Source: Bimuria novae-zelandiae CBS 107.79 (Eukaryota; Ascomycota; Dothideomycetes; Pleosporales; Didymosphaeriaceae). Taken from it: a DNA stretch of 64,000 nt. This document shows positions 1 through 10,819 of this stretch, one piece after another; the stretch's first letter is position 1, and each line of letters begins with the position of its first letter. The position numbers were made by a program, and so were the translations under genes. The notes under the pieces are model-generated. The model searched no databases. It saw nothing but the letters and a program-made list of their open reading frames with translations, and was not told the DNA's origin. The DNA lies in contig ML976662.1 of NCBI GenBank assembly GCA_010015655.1, positions 206,255 to 270,254 on the forward strand. Reading direction: 5' to 3'.

Positions 1-2700
1 CCTTCCCTATACTCTTTGTTTGCAAGAAGGACGGCAGGCTACGACTCTATATAAATTATAGATAGCTAAACGCCGTGACAATTAAGAATTGCTACCTATT
101 ACTACTAATAACAGAGCTTATGGATAGACTCCGAGGAGCTAAATACTTCACGAAATTTAACGTCCGGGATGGATTCTACAGAATTCGAATTACAAAAGGG
201 TACAAGTGGAAAACGGCGTTCCGCACACGATATGGCCTTTTCGAGTACACAGTTATGCCTATGGGGCTAACTAACGCACTAGCAACCTTCTAGGAGTTAA
301 TAAATTAAGTACTATATAAATACTTGGACGTATTCTGCATGGCGTACCTTGACGATATCTTAATATACTTACACGGAACCTTAGAAGAGCACAAAGAACA
401 TGTACGCAAAGTACTATAAAAGTTATAAGAGTATTAATTACTCCTACACCCTAAGAAGTGCGAGTTCCATGTCACTAAGACGGAATATTTAGGATTTGTG
501 ATATCCCGAGAAGGTGTTAAGATAGACCTAAAGAAGATCGCGATAATAGAAAAATAGCTGCTACTATAATTAGTAAAAGATATCTAGTCTTTCTTAGGCT
601 TTACTAACTTCTATCGCAAATTTATTAGGAACTACTTAAAGACAACCGCTCCGTTAACGGAACTTATAAAGATAGGGAAATAGCGACCTTTGTAAAAGGC
701 AGAAATAGTGGCTTTTAAGTAGCTTAAACGCCTATTCCTAACGGCACCCCTACTATAAATATACAACCCAGAGCAGCGACATCGCATCTACACGGATGCA
801 TCGGACTATGCGCTGGGGGCCGTATTATTACAAGAGTGCGACGATAGCAAATAGAGACCTGTCTTTTATTACGCACGCAAGCTCTCAGGAGCAGAACTAA
901 ATTATAAGATTTACGACAAGGAGCTACTTGTAATTATTAACTATTTTAAGTAATAAGAAGCGCAGCTTAAAGGAGTAAAGCACTAGATAGAGGTTTTTTT
1001 AGACTACCTTAACCTCACACGCTTTACAACCACAAAGAAGCTTAATTAATAATAGGCTAGATAGTTGGAATAGATAGCGGAATTCGACTTCTACATTACC
1101 TATTTACCTGGCAACTTAAACGCCGCAGCAGACGCGCTTAGTAGGCGTTTAGATCTTATAGAAGAAGACAATAGTAGTAACTATATCGTAATCTTAACCT
1201 ACGCAAAGGATAGAACCCTTTACTATAATAAGATATAGCTCGCGCTAGCACTAGAAGCACGGCGCGCGGATCTTACCTATTATAGGCTAGTTATAGAAGA
1301 GATACAGGATTATAGTAGGCTTAAGGACAAGGATTACTAAGCGTATAATCTCTACTAAGCCACGAAATTAACGGCACGGGACTATTAAAACTATATCTAG
1401 ATTAGTAAGCAGATAGCTCCGCTACTAATTAAAAAACTACACAAAGATAAGGATTAGGGACACCTAAGGATCGCTAAAACGACGCGTTAAATCGCGAACG
1501 AATATGCTATCCCTAGGCTACGCCAGGCGGTACAGAAGGTTTTAGGCAACTGTTTGGCCTGTCATAAGAACAAGCCTAAGAGACATAAGCCCTATAGCCT
1601 CTTATAATTACTACAGCCGCCCCTAAGACCATGGTTAAGCGTGACTATGGACTTTATTATGAAGCTACTAGCATTACTAGCACCAGGGAACAAGGATCCC
1701 TATAACTCGATCTTAGTTATAATCTATTAACTTACTAAGGAGTCGAGGTTTGTGCCAATAAGGGAAGCTATATCAGCAGAAGAACTAGCCTATATAGTAA
1801 AATAAGAACTAATATCACAGGTTAGACGACTTAACGAGTTTATTATAGACAGGGCCAAGATATTTATATCGTTATACTAGACCACGTTTATAGCTAAATT
1901 AAGGATTAAGCATAAGCTCACGACAAGCTTCTACCCTAAAATAGATAGCTAAACTAAGCAAACAAACTAAATGTTAGAATAGTATCTCTAGATGTATATA
2001 AATAAGCTTTAAGATAACTAGGTTAAGCTGTTGCTAACGGCCCAGCTGGCATACAATAGCGCAAGATCGGCGACTACAGGGTACTCGCCATATTACGCCA
2101 ACCATAGATGTGAGCCAACGACTCACCAGGATCCATTAGACATCCAAAGCATTGCGAAGAACGCAGCCAACAAGGCTAAACTTATATAGGACCTATATAA
2201 AACACTACATAAGAATATCGCGCGACGTAACGAACAAATAGCGTAATAAGTAAATAAGAAAAGAATTATAAGACTAACCTTTAAGGAGGGGGATAGAGTC
2301 CTCCTCTTACGAAAAAATCTTAAGATAATAAGGCTAAGCAAAAAACTAGATAACCTTTAAAAGGGACTATTCGAAATCTAAGAGGTTAGGGGACTAGTTA
2401 ATTTTAAACTACGGCTACCTATAGATACACGGATCTACCTGGTCTTCCATAAGTTATTGTTAGAACTAGCACCACTAGACGCCGAACTAGAAACCTAGCT
2501 TAAACTTAAAGATAAGGAGTACGAGGTCGAAGCTATTAGGGACCTATAAAAAATCGGGCGTCAGTATAAGTATCTGGTAAAGTGGGAAGGATAGCTAGAG
2601 AACTATAATACATGGAAACTAGTATAAAACCTTACAAACTGCAAGACAGCGCTGGAGAGGTTTTATAAGGAATATCTAGAGGCGCCGCGATTAGATTAGC
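1..2700 (+). mobile_element. Ty3/gypsy retrotransposon pol relic (RT, RNase H, integrase, chromodomain), RIP-mutated
   Basis: The plus strand reads as a degraded gypsy polyprotein. In order it shows a reverse transcriptase core (75-293 still open, with the YLDD catalytic motif near 345-356), RNase H (DASDYALGA near 796-822), an integrase zinc-finger tail (CLACHKNKP near 1551-1577), the start of the integrase core (SVTMDF near 1639) and a C-terminal chromodomain (about 2515-2680; YLVKWEG visible). Gag and the 5' LTR must lie left of the window. The frame is broken by many TAG codons where CAG glutamine is expected, the CpA-to-TpA signature of RIP. The element is dead. It continues into an antisense ORF, a polypurine tract and a 3' LTR. 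Confidence 0.9.
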
Positions 2701-2759
2701 AAGGAACTTAGAAAAGTTAAAGGATATAGAAGAATTAAAAGGAATAAATAAATTAGCCT

Positions 2760-3330
2760 ATAACTAGCCTAAGTTAGCCTGTGGAGGTGCAGGTGGCAAC
2801 GGTTCGTGACTATTAGTAGCAGCCGTACCCTTTGGATCCCCCTGTTTTTCTAAAACCTTAATTATATTAGCGACACGGAGATCGTGTTAAGCAAAGGCGT
2901 GCTCCTTTTCTTCCACCTCTGCCAGCTCGCGCCGAAGACGAGCAGTCGCTAAAGCTAAGCGAGCAGACTCCTCTGCAGCAAGGGCCTAGCGCTCTTTAGC
3001 TATAAGCAATTCTAAACGCTTTTCGCGCTTCTCCTTCTAAACACGCTCCTAATCCTTCTCAGGAATCCATAGACTACACTTAGCATGGGCTGCGAGACAG
3101 CCCGCACACTACCCAAAGGCAGTATTAATAAAACACTATAACTTCTTCTTCTAATAACGCTTATAACTAGACGCTATCTCTAGGCCCTAAGCTTCTACCT
3201 TTTACGCACAAGCGCGACGAGTCGTAAGGGATAAATAAGAGGCTTTTAGCATAGTTAGTAAGGCGAGGGAAATTAAGAGGAGGCTATAATTTACCTTAAA
3301 ACGCAAGAATGCGCACCTTTATAGTAACTA
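2760..3330 (-). pseudogene. Antisense ORF relic inside the gypsy element
   Basis: Between the chromodomain and the 3' LTR the opposite strand carries a coding-like stretch. It has a short Cys-rich piece (CAGCLAAHAKC), then a Lys/Glu/Arg-rich segment that looks like a coiled coil (KEKREKRLELL, then ARLRRELAEVEEKEHAFA), then a proline-rich end. Several in-frame TAG/TAA codons stand where CAG/CAA would be expected, so it decayed by RIP with the host element. I do not recognise the family. Its position suggests an accessory antisense ORF carried by the retrotransposon rather than a captured host gene, but that is inference. Confidence 0.5.
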
Positions 3331-3400
3331 GTACTAATGCGCTAACAGTATAGCACAGCGAAGCAAGGTATTAAGATAATAACTTTAAAAAGGGGGATAG

Positions 3401-3830
3401 TGTTACGACCACGAACCCTATAAGGATAAAGAAACTAGATAATTACGCTAAAAAAGTAATTATTAATAAAGTAGTAGAGTTAACGGGACCTAACAAGGCG
3501 CGGGGCAGCTTAGGTTAGCAGTTACGTAATAAAGTCCCGTATAAGCGAGAAGTCCCGCATAAAGTACGGGACTATAGAAAGTCCCACGGACTACCTTAGA
3601 GAAAGACGTCTTAGCGGGACTACGAGGAAGAAGTAGACTAGTATATAGTGTAACGGTTCTCCTATATTATTTCTCTCTTTATAGTTAACTTATATATCTT
3701 CTGTGCGAGTACGTTCTCCTATATAGACTAATAGTTATCTTATTTATTATAAGATTAGATTATCTAGCCGCGCTAAGTGTCGCATTAACTTGTACTACTA
3801 AATAATCCGTGAAGCACCACGATACCTTAC
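3401..3830 (+). repeat. 3' LTR of the gypsy element, with polypurine tract just upstream
   Basis: A polypurine tract (AAAAAGGGGGATAG, 3387-3400) lies directly before TGTTACGACC at 3401, the expected start of a 3' LTR. The segment has internal short repeats (GTCCCG/AGTCCC several times between 3530 and 3600). The right end is unclear because the terminal bases are mutated: CGCA near 3784 or a point near 3830 are both possible. Pogo-type transposase coding is recognisable again from about 3835, so the gypsy element seems to be nested in, or abutting, that transposon. Confidence 0.65.
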
Positions 3831-3834
3831 CGCC

Positions 3835-4860
3835 CTAACCCGGATCGGAACAAGGTGTGAGAGCCTTATAACAGCGTCGCTCTAGACCCCCTTATTATCT
3901 TTAAGGCTAAGAGCATCTAGGAGCAGTGGTTTAAGAAGGAGTTTTTGGCTTAGAACCTGGGCTAGCATGTTACCTTTTCGCAAAATAGATAGACGAGTAA
4001 TAACATCGCTGTCAAGTAACTAGAAAAGGTGTTTTTGCTATAGACTAAGCCTAATAATCCCTCCGAGGCACGGTTACTTATCGTTAATAGCTATAGTAGT
4101 TATACTTTAGACAAATTTATAACTATATATTACTTAAATAATGTCTACTTACTCTTTTTCTCTGCTTATACTTTATATCTACTCTAGCCTTTAGATTTAG
4201 GCTATTTTTTAAGTCTAAAGGCGGCGTATCGGCGCTTTATTAGCGAATATACGGCTTAGACAGATAAAATAAAGCTTAGGAAGGCTAAGTTTCTCGAATT
4301 TTATGCAAAAGTACGTAAAATTAGCCTTTAAGAGCAGTGCATCCGATCTGGGTAGAAGGTAATAGGCTTATACCCTAAGAGCGTAAGGAAGCCCTTAGGT
4401 TCTCGCTGGGTAGTAGTGCGCGAACGGCCGTTAACACCACCCCCTTCTACTATAGATATTAGGACGCCAAAACGCGGTAGCGATATTGTAAAGCTGTTTT
4501 CTAGAAAGAACTTCTTACTAACTACACGACAATGCGTTTAGCTTACTACTATAGCGTTTAACTATACCTTAATAATAGTTACTATATAAGACTATAAGAT
4601 TGCTTCCTTGCGTAAGCAGGTAGAGCAAGCCAACCCGCTAAAACGCTATAAAGTTATAACTAATCTAAACAATCTCTTTATAAGTCTTATAAAAGTTCTT
4701 TCTTAAACTAATTAAGAGCCTGCTTAACGTGTTCGCAAGGTGAGAAGCGTAGAGTAAGGGGTTATTATTATAGAGGAAGAGAGTAGCTCTAAGGAGGAAG
4801 TAGAGTAATTATTAGTGTAACGTTTAGCACGGAATTAATAACTAACACGACGGTATCTTA
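3835..4860 (+). pseudogene. pogo/Tc1-mariner DDE transposase relic
   Basis: The plus strand carries a degraded DDE-superfamily transposase. Recognisable stretches are PLIIFKAKSI near 3891, EARLLIVNSYSSYTLD near 4056 (the second catalytic Asp is replaced by Asn), NNVYLLFFSAYT, PLDLGYF and LKAAYRRFISEYTA near 4221-4262, and the basic C-terminal region. TAG/TAA codons replace Gln codons throughout. The N-terminal DNA-binding half is missing on the left, where the gypsy LTR lies. Repeated GGGGTGTCGGAAA motifs at 4995-5030 may be the terminal region of this transposon. Confidence 0.75.
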
Positions 4861-5390
4861 ATTATGATTTAAGTGTAGATAAAGAAAGCGATTAAAATCC
4901 TTTAAATACGATTTTTTTAATACTTTTTAAAAATTATTTAATGAAGCTGTGAGCACATTCGCAACGTAGAGTGGTGGCAGCGGCGAAATTTGGCGGGGTG
5001 TCGGAAAATGGGGGGTGTCGGAAACTAGGGTGCCCGACTTACTTAACCTGCTAGATAAAGTAGTAGTTATTTACTTAATTAAAGCGATCTACCTTGCTTT
5101 TATACCTATTATAATTATTTATTATCTTAAGTATACTTAGTAACTTAACAGGCTTGCTGCTGAAAGGCTTTCTTAAAAAAAATTATTATTTTAAGCTATT
5201 TTAAAGCGTTAGCAAAGCTTTATAATTACCTAAGTAGTTAAGTAATAACTCTTATTAGTCTAGACTTAGTATAGTATTAAGAGTAGAAACTTACGCTTAG
5301 CGATAGTAAAGGTAAAAAGGATAACTTAATTATTTCTTTACGCTACCTATAAGACTTGCTAACTCTTTAATAGTGCTTAATATATATCTC
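4861..5390. other. AT-rich RIP-mutated stretch without intact gene
   Basis: No open frame of note. The less bleached patch at 4970-5035, with a repeated GTGTCGGAAA motif, is probably a transposon end. The rest is TpA-rich with very few CpA dinucleotides, as in the rest of the left flank. Confidence 0.6.
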
Positions 5391-5651
5391 TGTCGGATTA
5401 ACAATCTCAAAGGCCTCAGGCGTGTCACAAGGAATGCGTGTGTGGAGGAGCGAGCATCCCGTCAATGGTCGTCGAGACCTCTGTCGTGTTGCGAAACACT
5501 ACATGTGTGGAGCGAGCCCCATATGGGACTAGCTTCCATACCCCGCGATGTACTTCGCTCCTCAGTAGATAGAACGAACAATCAATAATCAATCTTCGAA
5601 TGTAATCCGTTTTCAGTTCCTTTCCTTTCACTAGTGAGAGCCTATCCAACA
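5391..5651. repeat. Solo LTR (261 bp) with 5-bp target-site duplication ATCTC
   Basis: The segment begins TGTCGGATTA and ends CCTATCCAACA. These ends are near-perfect inverted copies in the TG...CA style of LTRs. It is flanked by ATCTC on both sides (5386-5390 and 5652-5656), a 5-bp target-site duplication. Unlike the surrounding AT-rich DNA it keeps normal composition and many CpA sites, so it was probably inserted after the flanks were RIP-mutated. No internal retrotransposon sequence remains, so it is a solo LTR left by LTR-LTR recombination. Read on the minus strand it starts TGTTGGATAG, which is common for copia-type LTRs. Confidence 0.88.
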
Positions 5652-5656
5652 ATCTC

Positions 5657-6486
5657 CTTACTTTATCTTATGCGTAAATTACGTCTTATAATAATAAATA
5701 TCTTTACCTTCAACTTTACCTTTACCATTATTTAAATCTCTCCTTACTTACTATTTTTATTATTTTAATAGTTCCTGCGTAGCCTACGCCTTTAGATCTT
5801 AAATATTTAAGTATAAAGATAGTGTTAAAGAGATTATTATTTTATATAATATAAAGATTTAGTAAAAATAAATAATAGCTAGCAGCGTCCTTAGCGACTA
5901 TAAAATTAATAAGGACTAATTTTATAATAGTAAAAATAAGCGCATTAGCGTCCATAAGTATTAATAAATTAATATATTTTTATTTAATACCTTTCGTATA
6001 AAATAACTAGTTTAGTATTACTTTATTACTTCCTAAATACTATATTTTAAAGCCTTATATTATAGGTTTTATTTTAATTATTACAGCCTTAGCTGCGAGC
6101 CCTGTAAATCTAATAATTATTTTATTAATATAAAAGTACTTATTAAGCTTTTAGTTTTTAAGCGCGCGCTTATAGAGCACCTTTAGGAAATTCTAAATAT
6201 AATTAAAAGGTAACTTAAAGCTCTACCTAACTTTCATATAATATAAGTATTAATCTAACTATTCCTAGCGCTTTTTAACATGTAATAATTAAGTTTATAC
6301 GTAGGCGCCACATCGGAAAGTCTTACCTAGTACTCCTCTAGCAAGGGCTTTTAGTGTAGACCTATATAGATAATAATCACGAAGTAGGTATATAGCTTAG
6401 CTAGTAAGATAGGTTTCTAGCATTAAGAGCTAGCTATTAAGGACTTAAGTTACTTATTATAGAGCCTTTTAGTATACTAATTTATA
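5657..6486. other. AT-rich RIP-mutated spacer, no gene seen
   Basis: Very AT-rich and TpA-rich with stops in all frames. No protein family can be recognised and no repeat ends are visible, except the transposon inverted repeat that starts at its right edge. Confidence 0.6.
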
Positions 6487-8791
6487 ACGTACATGCATAG
6501 CGAGCTGATTAGTCAAGCAAGCTAATCAGTCTGCCAAGACCCTATTAAAATCTAGACTATACACGATTGTACAAAACAACTATAAATAGTTATTAAAAAT
6601 TATAATAGGCTAATTTATTTAAAATTTGGTTTTATAAGTTACTTATAAGTGCGTAAGTTATATCTAGACTTACTATAGCATTAATAGTACTACTAGGTTA
6701 ATTTACTTTTATTAGCGCGTGCTATTTTTTTTCTTTTTTTTTTTTACTACGCGCCGCAAAGTCCTTCAGGGTAGCTAGTTACTAGCTATTAGTAGTTATA
6801 AGGATTTTTTTTTACTATAGTTACTTTCTCTTATATAAATTCTATCGCGTAGTAGCCTTATTAGTAGCTTAAAACTTAGCTTTACGCTTAGTTATTAACA
6901 TTAAAAAATACGCTATTAGCTTAGCGCCTTTTACCTACCTTAACTATTAAAGTTAAAGAACTATTTATATAAAATTAAACCCTTTACTTTATTAGCGTTA
7001 ATTATAATACTAATTCTAAAGTATTACTTAGTGTTTATAATTGCTATATACTATTACTTATAGTACAAGGTAAAGGCGTACGTAGGTAAACATTAAGCTT
7101 TAATATTATAGTTTATAAATCTAATAAGACTAAATTAGCGCCTTAAAAGCCTTTTTAAATATTACTTTATGTTGAATGGGCTATACTAAGCCAAGCATAT
7201 CGCGATATGATAGGGCTAGATAGTTGTACGATGGTACGGGTCAGAAAAGGGTCTGGTATTCAAGTCTTGTCTGTCTATTCTACGTACAAAGGAAAGGGGG
7301 TTTATAAGGATTGATGCTCGCGTACGGTGACTATGGTCTGTGCCTTTGCCTGTGCGGTATTACATAACTATTGTCACCTGTCTTAAGACATTATATTAGG
7401 TAGCTGCCCGTACTGCGTACGGACACTTGAAGTAATTATAGCCTTAAAAGTAGTAATAAAGTGAGGTAAAAACTTAATCTTAGTAATATACGTAATCTAA
7501 TTACGTATTAGATCTTTAGCTTAGCGCCTATATGCCTTCTTTAAAGGCGAGAAATAGCCTGTATTAAGTAGCTGTAGGAGGGGGGACAAATATAGAGGTA
7601 TATAAAGAGTAATAATCTTATTATTGTAAGCAGCCCAGAGATATGTCACATGACGACACTAGTCTCATGAGTCAGCTCTATCTCTATATACGAGCCTCTG
7701 ATCACTCCATGTACACACAACACAACACAGAACAACACACAGAGCAACTCAGACAATTACACACACAATATACTACCTTCACACATACCACCCACCTGCT
7801 TACAATTATTCTTATAGTATTGCTAGAATTTAAGTAAATTATAGCTCTTATAACTATTAATAATAAGTAAACGTACTATACTAATAATACGCCTCTTTAT
7901 ATACGCGTTAAAGTACTTTAATAACTATAAACTAAGCTTATTCATTATCTAGCTATTCTTAAAGACTATAATAACCTAATTATAAGGTAGATCCTTCTCC
8001 TAGTACTAGGTAGAGAGGTAGTGCTTGCCCTAAAAAATAAGAAAGGGTAGAATTGCCTAGCCTATTACATTAATACCCTAAATAGCTATTATTTACTTTT
8101 AATTATTTTACTATACGCTCTTTAGCTTGCCTTAATACTTAAAATCTATAATAACTACTCTTATTAATATTATGCCTATTATAAAGCTAGACTTATTAAA
8201 GTTATAAGTATTTTTATTTAGGATATTACGCTTGGCTTTAGTATTCTCCACAAGCCAGAACTAGGCTTATATAACCTTAGGATCCTTACAAAGGGCTTTC
8301 TTATAGTTATACTTTTAATTAAACTTTATTTAGAGCTCTAGCTAGCGCTTAATAAAGTAGTAAAACTACTTTTAACTAACTAGCTTAAAGTAGCGTATAG
8401 TTAGTAAAGAATTAGCTATATCTTTTATAGTAGTAAGCTAGGGCAGAAATCTTTATATATCTAGATTAAGTATATACTACATAATCGCCTATTCCTCTCT
8501 TATAGTAAGCCTTATTAAGTTAGGTGTATAATCACGTTAAAAGGTAGTTTTAGTACATTATATACTTAGTATATTTTAAAATATATTATAGATAGTCGCA
8601 GCGCATTATTATTATAATATTTTATTTTATTTAATAGGGTAAAGCACAAGCTATAATTAAGCTTTTTTTTATTTTAGTAGTTTATTACGTTATTATAATA
8701 TCGCGTTATGCTGTTATTAATTATATATTTAAATAGGGTCATAGTAGAGTAATTAGTTTGCTTAACTAATTAGCTCGCTATGCATGTACGT
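6487..8791 (-). mobile_element. pogo/Fot1-type DNA transposon with inverted ends, transposase on the minus strand, interrupted by an LTR
   Basis: The two ends are inverted copies for about 50 bp (ACGTACATGCATAGCGAGCT at 6487 and its complement ending at 8791), differing mainly by RIP-type transitions, and are flanked by TA as expected for Tc1/mariner elements. On the minus strand, between about 8230 and 7800, a degraded Fot1/pogo transposase reads GINVIG, FLIF, GKHYLS, then RLLIINSYKSYNLL near the second catalytic Asp (again Asn). The C-terminal Lys-rich region is recognisable between 7100 and 6720. Taking out the inserted LTR leaves about 1.67 kb, a normal Fot1-class size. Confidence 0.8.
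7170..7804 (+). repeat. Probable solo LTR (about 635 bp) inserted in the pogo element
   Basis: Starts TGTTGAATGG and ends CTGCTTACA. It has a TATA-like box (TATATAAAG near 7600) followed by a CA-rich leader, so the plus orientation is likely. Most of it keeps GC-richer, CpA-containing sequence, with a more mutated middle (7435-7560). It interrupts the minus-strand transposase right after a KNN coding stretch. No matching 5-bp duplication is seen at the two borders, and the transposase segment expected between the flanks seems shortened, so a deletion or recombination probably removed one border. Confidence 0.6.
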
Positions 8792-9228
8792 TATAGTATA
8801 TAAGTTAATGAAGAACGCTAGCGTTAAAAAATAAGTTAAATAAAATAATAAAAAAATTAATATTTATATCTTTAAGTAAGAGAGCTTTTCTAAAAGTGCG
8901 TAAATTATTAATTCTAAGTAATTACTAGGCAGGTAGTAGCTTACATAACAATTTAGGTAAAATACTAGCTTTTTTAAATACTTTATATATTTTATAATGT
9001 TGGTATTATTACTTAATAGCTTTATAGCTTTTAGCATGTTTGCATGCGCTAAAGATTTTAAAAAAGTAATATTTTAGCTAGTAATTAATAATTACTAATA
9101 TTATAATACACGTCTTAGTGTTTTAATAATTAATTATCTAATTGGCTATTAAGAGGTGGTCCGTGTGCGGCACATATTGACGGTGCATGGGATAGCTTTC
9201 GTCCGAGATATGGAGAGGTCCATATGAG
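8792..9228. other. Right edge of the AT-rich block
   Basis: AT-rich and TpA-rich until about 9145, where composition changes abruptly to normal genic levels. No gene or repeat is recognised here. The edge marks the boundary between the RIP-affected transposon block and the gene-bearing region. Confidence 0.55.
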
Positions 9229-9410
9229 CCATGTCACCTTGAAAATTCGATATTACGGGCTGTGCCAGTGGTCTTGGCATACTATTCATGTTTATAAATC
9301 TGTAAAAACGTGGATAGAAAGCACTACAAGCCCATCTATATGTGAAATAGAAGAGAGAGCTAAAACCACTAGCGAAGCCGGTAATATCGAATTTCAAAGG
9401 TATGCCATGG
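9229..9410. repeat. Imperfect inverted repeat (two arms of about 50 bp)
   Basis: The left arm (9229-9277) contains AATTCGATATTACGGGC and the right arm (9360-9410) contains the near-complement GCCGGTAATATCGAATT. Similarity extends over about 50 bp with scattered mismatches, and the spacer is about 80 bp. It could be a decayed small inverted-repeat transposon or a hairpin-forming transcript. It lies just inside the normal-composition DNA next to the RIP block. Confidence 0.65.
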
Positions 9411-9591
9411 TCCAAGGCGATGGAGTACCCAAGCGCTGAAGCAATTCCAGCACCGTCACCAAAGCCCACCCGGCCTATTCATGGGGTTTCGCCCTCAGTG
9501 TTTCTAGCGGTCGTGTGGGTAGGTATGAGCCCTGGAGGTGAAGGAACCATATGCAACGCTTGATGGTTGTCTGCGCGCTCGCCGTCGGAAA

Positions 9592-10383
9592 TCACACTCC
9601 GATGCGATTTGATAATGGGATGTTTGCGGTGCGAGACGACGACGCGGCACTCTTACCATCCACAATTGGTATTAAATCCTCCTCGTGCCAGCCAAAATCA
9701 CGTTCGCTCACGTCCACGCCCACGCCCACGCCCACGCCCACGCCCACGCTCACGCTGTCCTGCACGGCCACTTGATTCCTCGATCTCGACTTCCACTTCG
9801 GCTTCTCGCCGTTCGTTGCGCGGCCGACACCCATCTCCCTCCACTTCTTTGGCGGCTTGACTCCTAGCTCAACAAGAGTTGACCATATCTGCTCACCGCG
9901 CTTATCCCACCTCCTCAGTCGCTCCTCGTGCTCTTCGTCAGAAGGCCGCCACTTGCTCTTAAGTATGCGCTTGATGGCCTCCGGTGAGACTTTGAAATAT
10001 TGCGCGAGAACGGGCGTAGTGAATCGCTCGGGTTGCGATTTATGCAAATGCCGTATCCCTTCCATAGTATCGGGTGAGAGCTTCTTACGCGGGTTCCAGG
10101 CCTCTCCGTTGAGCTTTCGTTTCGTCGCTTCCTTCTCTACTAGCCATGCCGGGCGTTCCTTCTTTTCCTCTTCAATATCCGCTGCTCGCGACTGGTTTGT
10201 GCGGAATGGTTTCACGTTTTCTGCAATGTCTGTGTGCGACCATGGCCTATGCGCGGCGGATAAGTATCTCGAGGGGGCAGTGTGGCGTGTGCGGTTTGAG
10301 GCGTAGAAGGTAATGCTTTGAGTTTCGGAGAACAAGCGAGCGAATAGACCTAATGTCCTTCGTGAACAGGCGTTGCAATTCAT
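9592..10383 (-). CDS. RRG9: Mitochondrial Rrg9-like protein (required for respiratory growth, Neugrin/Rrg9 family)
   Basis: A single-exon ORF of 263 aa from the ATG at 10383. An ATG 49 codons upstream is in frame, but the 10383 start puts a good mitochondrial presequence at the N terminus: Arg/Ser/Thr-rich and almost free of acids over the first 40 residues. Residues about 100-150 carry the family core (KLSPDTMEGIRHLHK, FTTPVLAQYFKVSPEAIKRI, LKSKWRPS), an HTH-like segment. In yeast Rrg9 is needed for maintenance of the mitochondrial genome. The C terminus has a Val-Gly repeat (about residues 211-223) encoded by a CCCACG hexanucleotide repeat at 9715-9750, so its length probably varies between strains. 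No adjacent gene shares its strand. Confidence 0.88.
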   Translation of the reverse strand: MNCNACSRRTLGLFARLFSETQSITFYASNRTRHTAPSRYLSAAHRPWSHTDIAENVKPFRTNQSRAADIEEEKKERPAWLVEKEATKRKLNGEAWNPRKKLSPDTMEGIRHLHKSQPERFTTPVLAQYFKVSPEAIKRILKSKWRPSDEEHEERLRRWDKRGEQIWSTLVELGVKPPKKWREMGVGRATNGEKPKWKSRSRNQVAVQDSVSVGVGVGVGVGVDVSERDFGWHEEDLIPIVDGKSAASSSRTANIPLSNRIGV

Positions 10384-10819
10384 GGTGGACGAGAATTTGG
10401 GAAAGGAGAGTCGCGTTCCACCAGCTTCAGTCGAACCTTCTCTTTTTGATGGCCCGAGCGCCCGTCCAATCAAACTACAGGAACTCCGCGCACCGCCACC
10501 GGCGCCGTCGTAGAAGCGCATTGACGTCACACCTATCTCCTGCGGTGAATCATGAGTTCCACGAGCCCTCCGACAGTCAATATCGGAATAATCAACCCTT
10601 CCAACAGGTTATTCCATGATAAGAGGGTCTGGTACGGAACGGGTACTGCACTTGCCGAACTTCACGCTTGGTTTGGGCACCCCAGTAGCGTCTACGACTG
10701 GTGACGGTTAGACTAATCAAACTGCCGAGATGGTCCCGCATTATGAATACCTCAACCTCTGTGGTTGATCTTTGTTACTCTGCCAATAAACACTCGTATA
10801 TTGGCGACTAACATTAGAC

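Noticed and set aside
7643..7837. Small plus-strand ORF rich in Thr and His
   Set aside because: It lies in the CA-rich leader part of the LTR at 7170-7804.
9149..9469. 106-codon minus-strand ORF over the inverted repeat
   Set aside because: It reads through both arms of the inverted repeat and has no recognisable family; more likely a repeat artefact.
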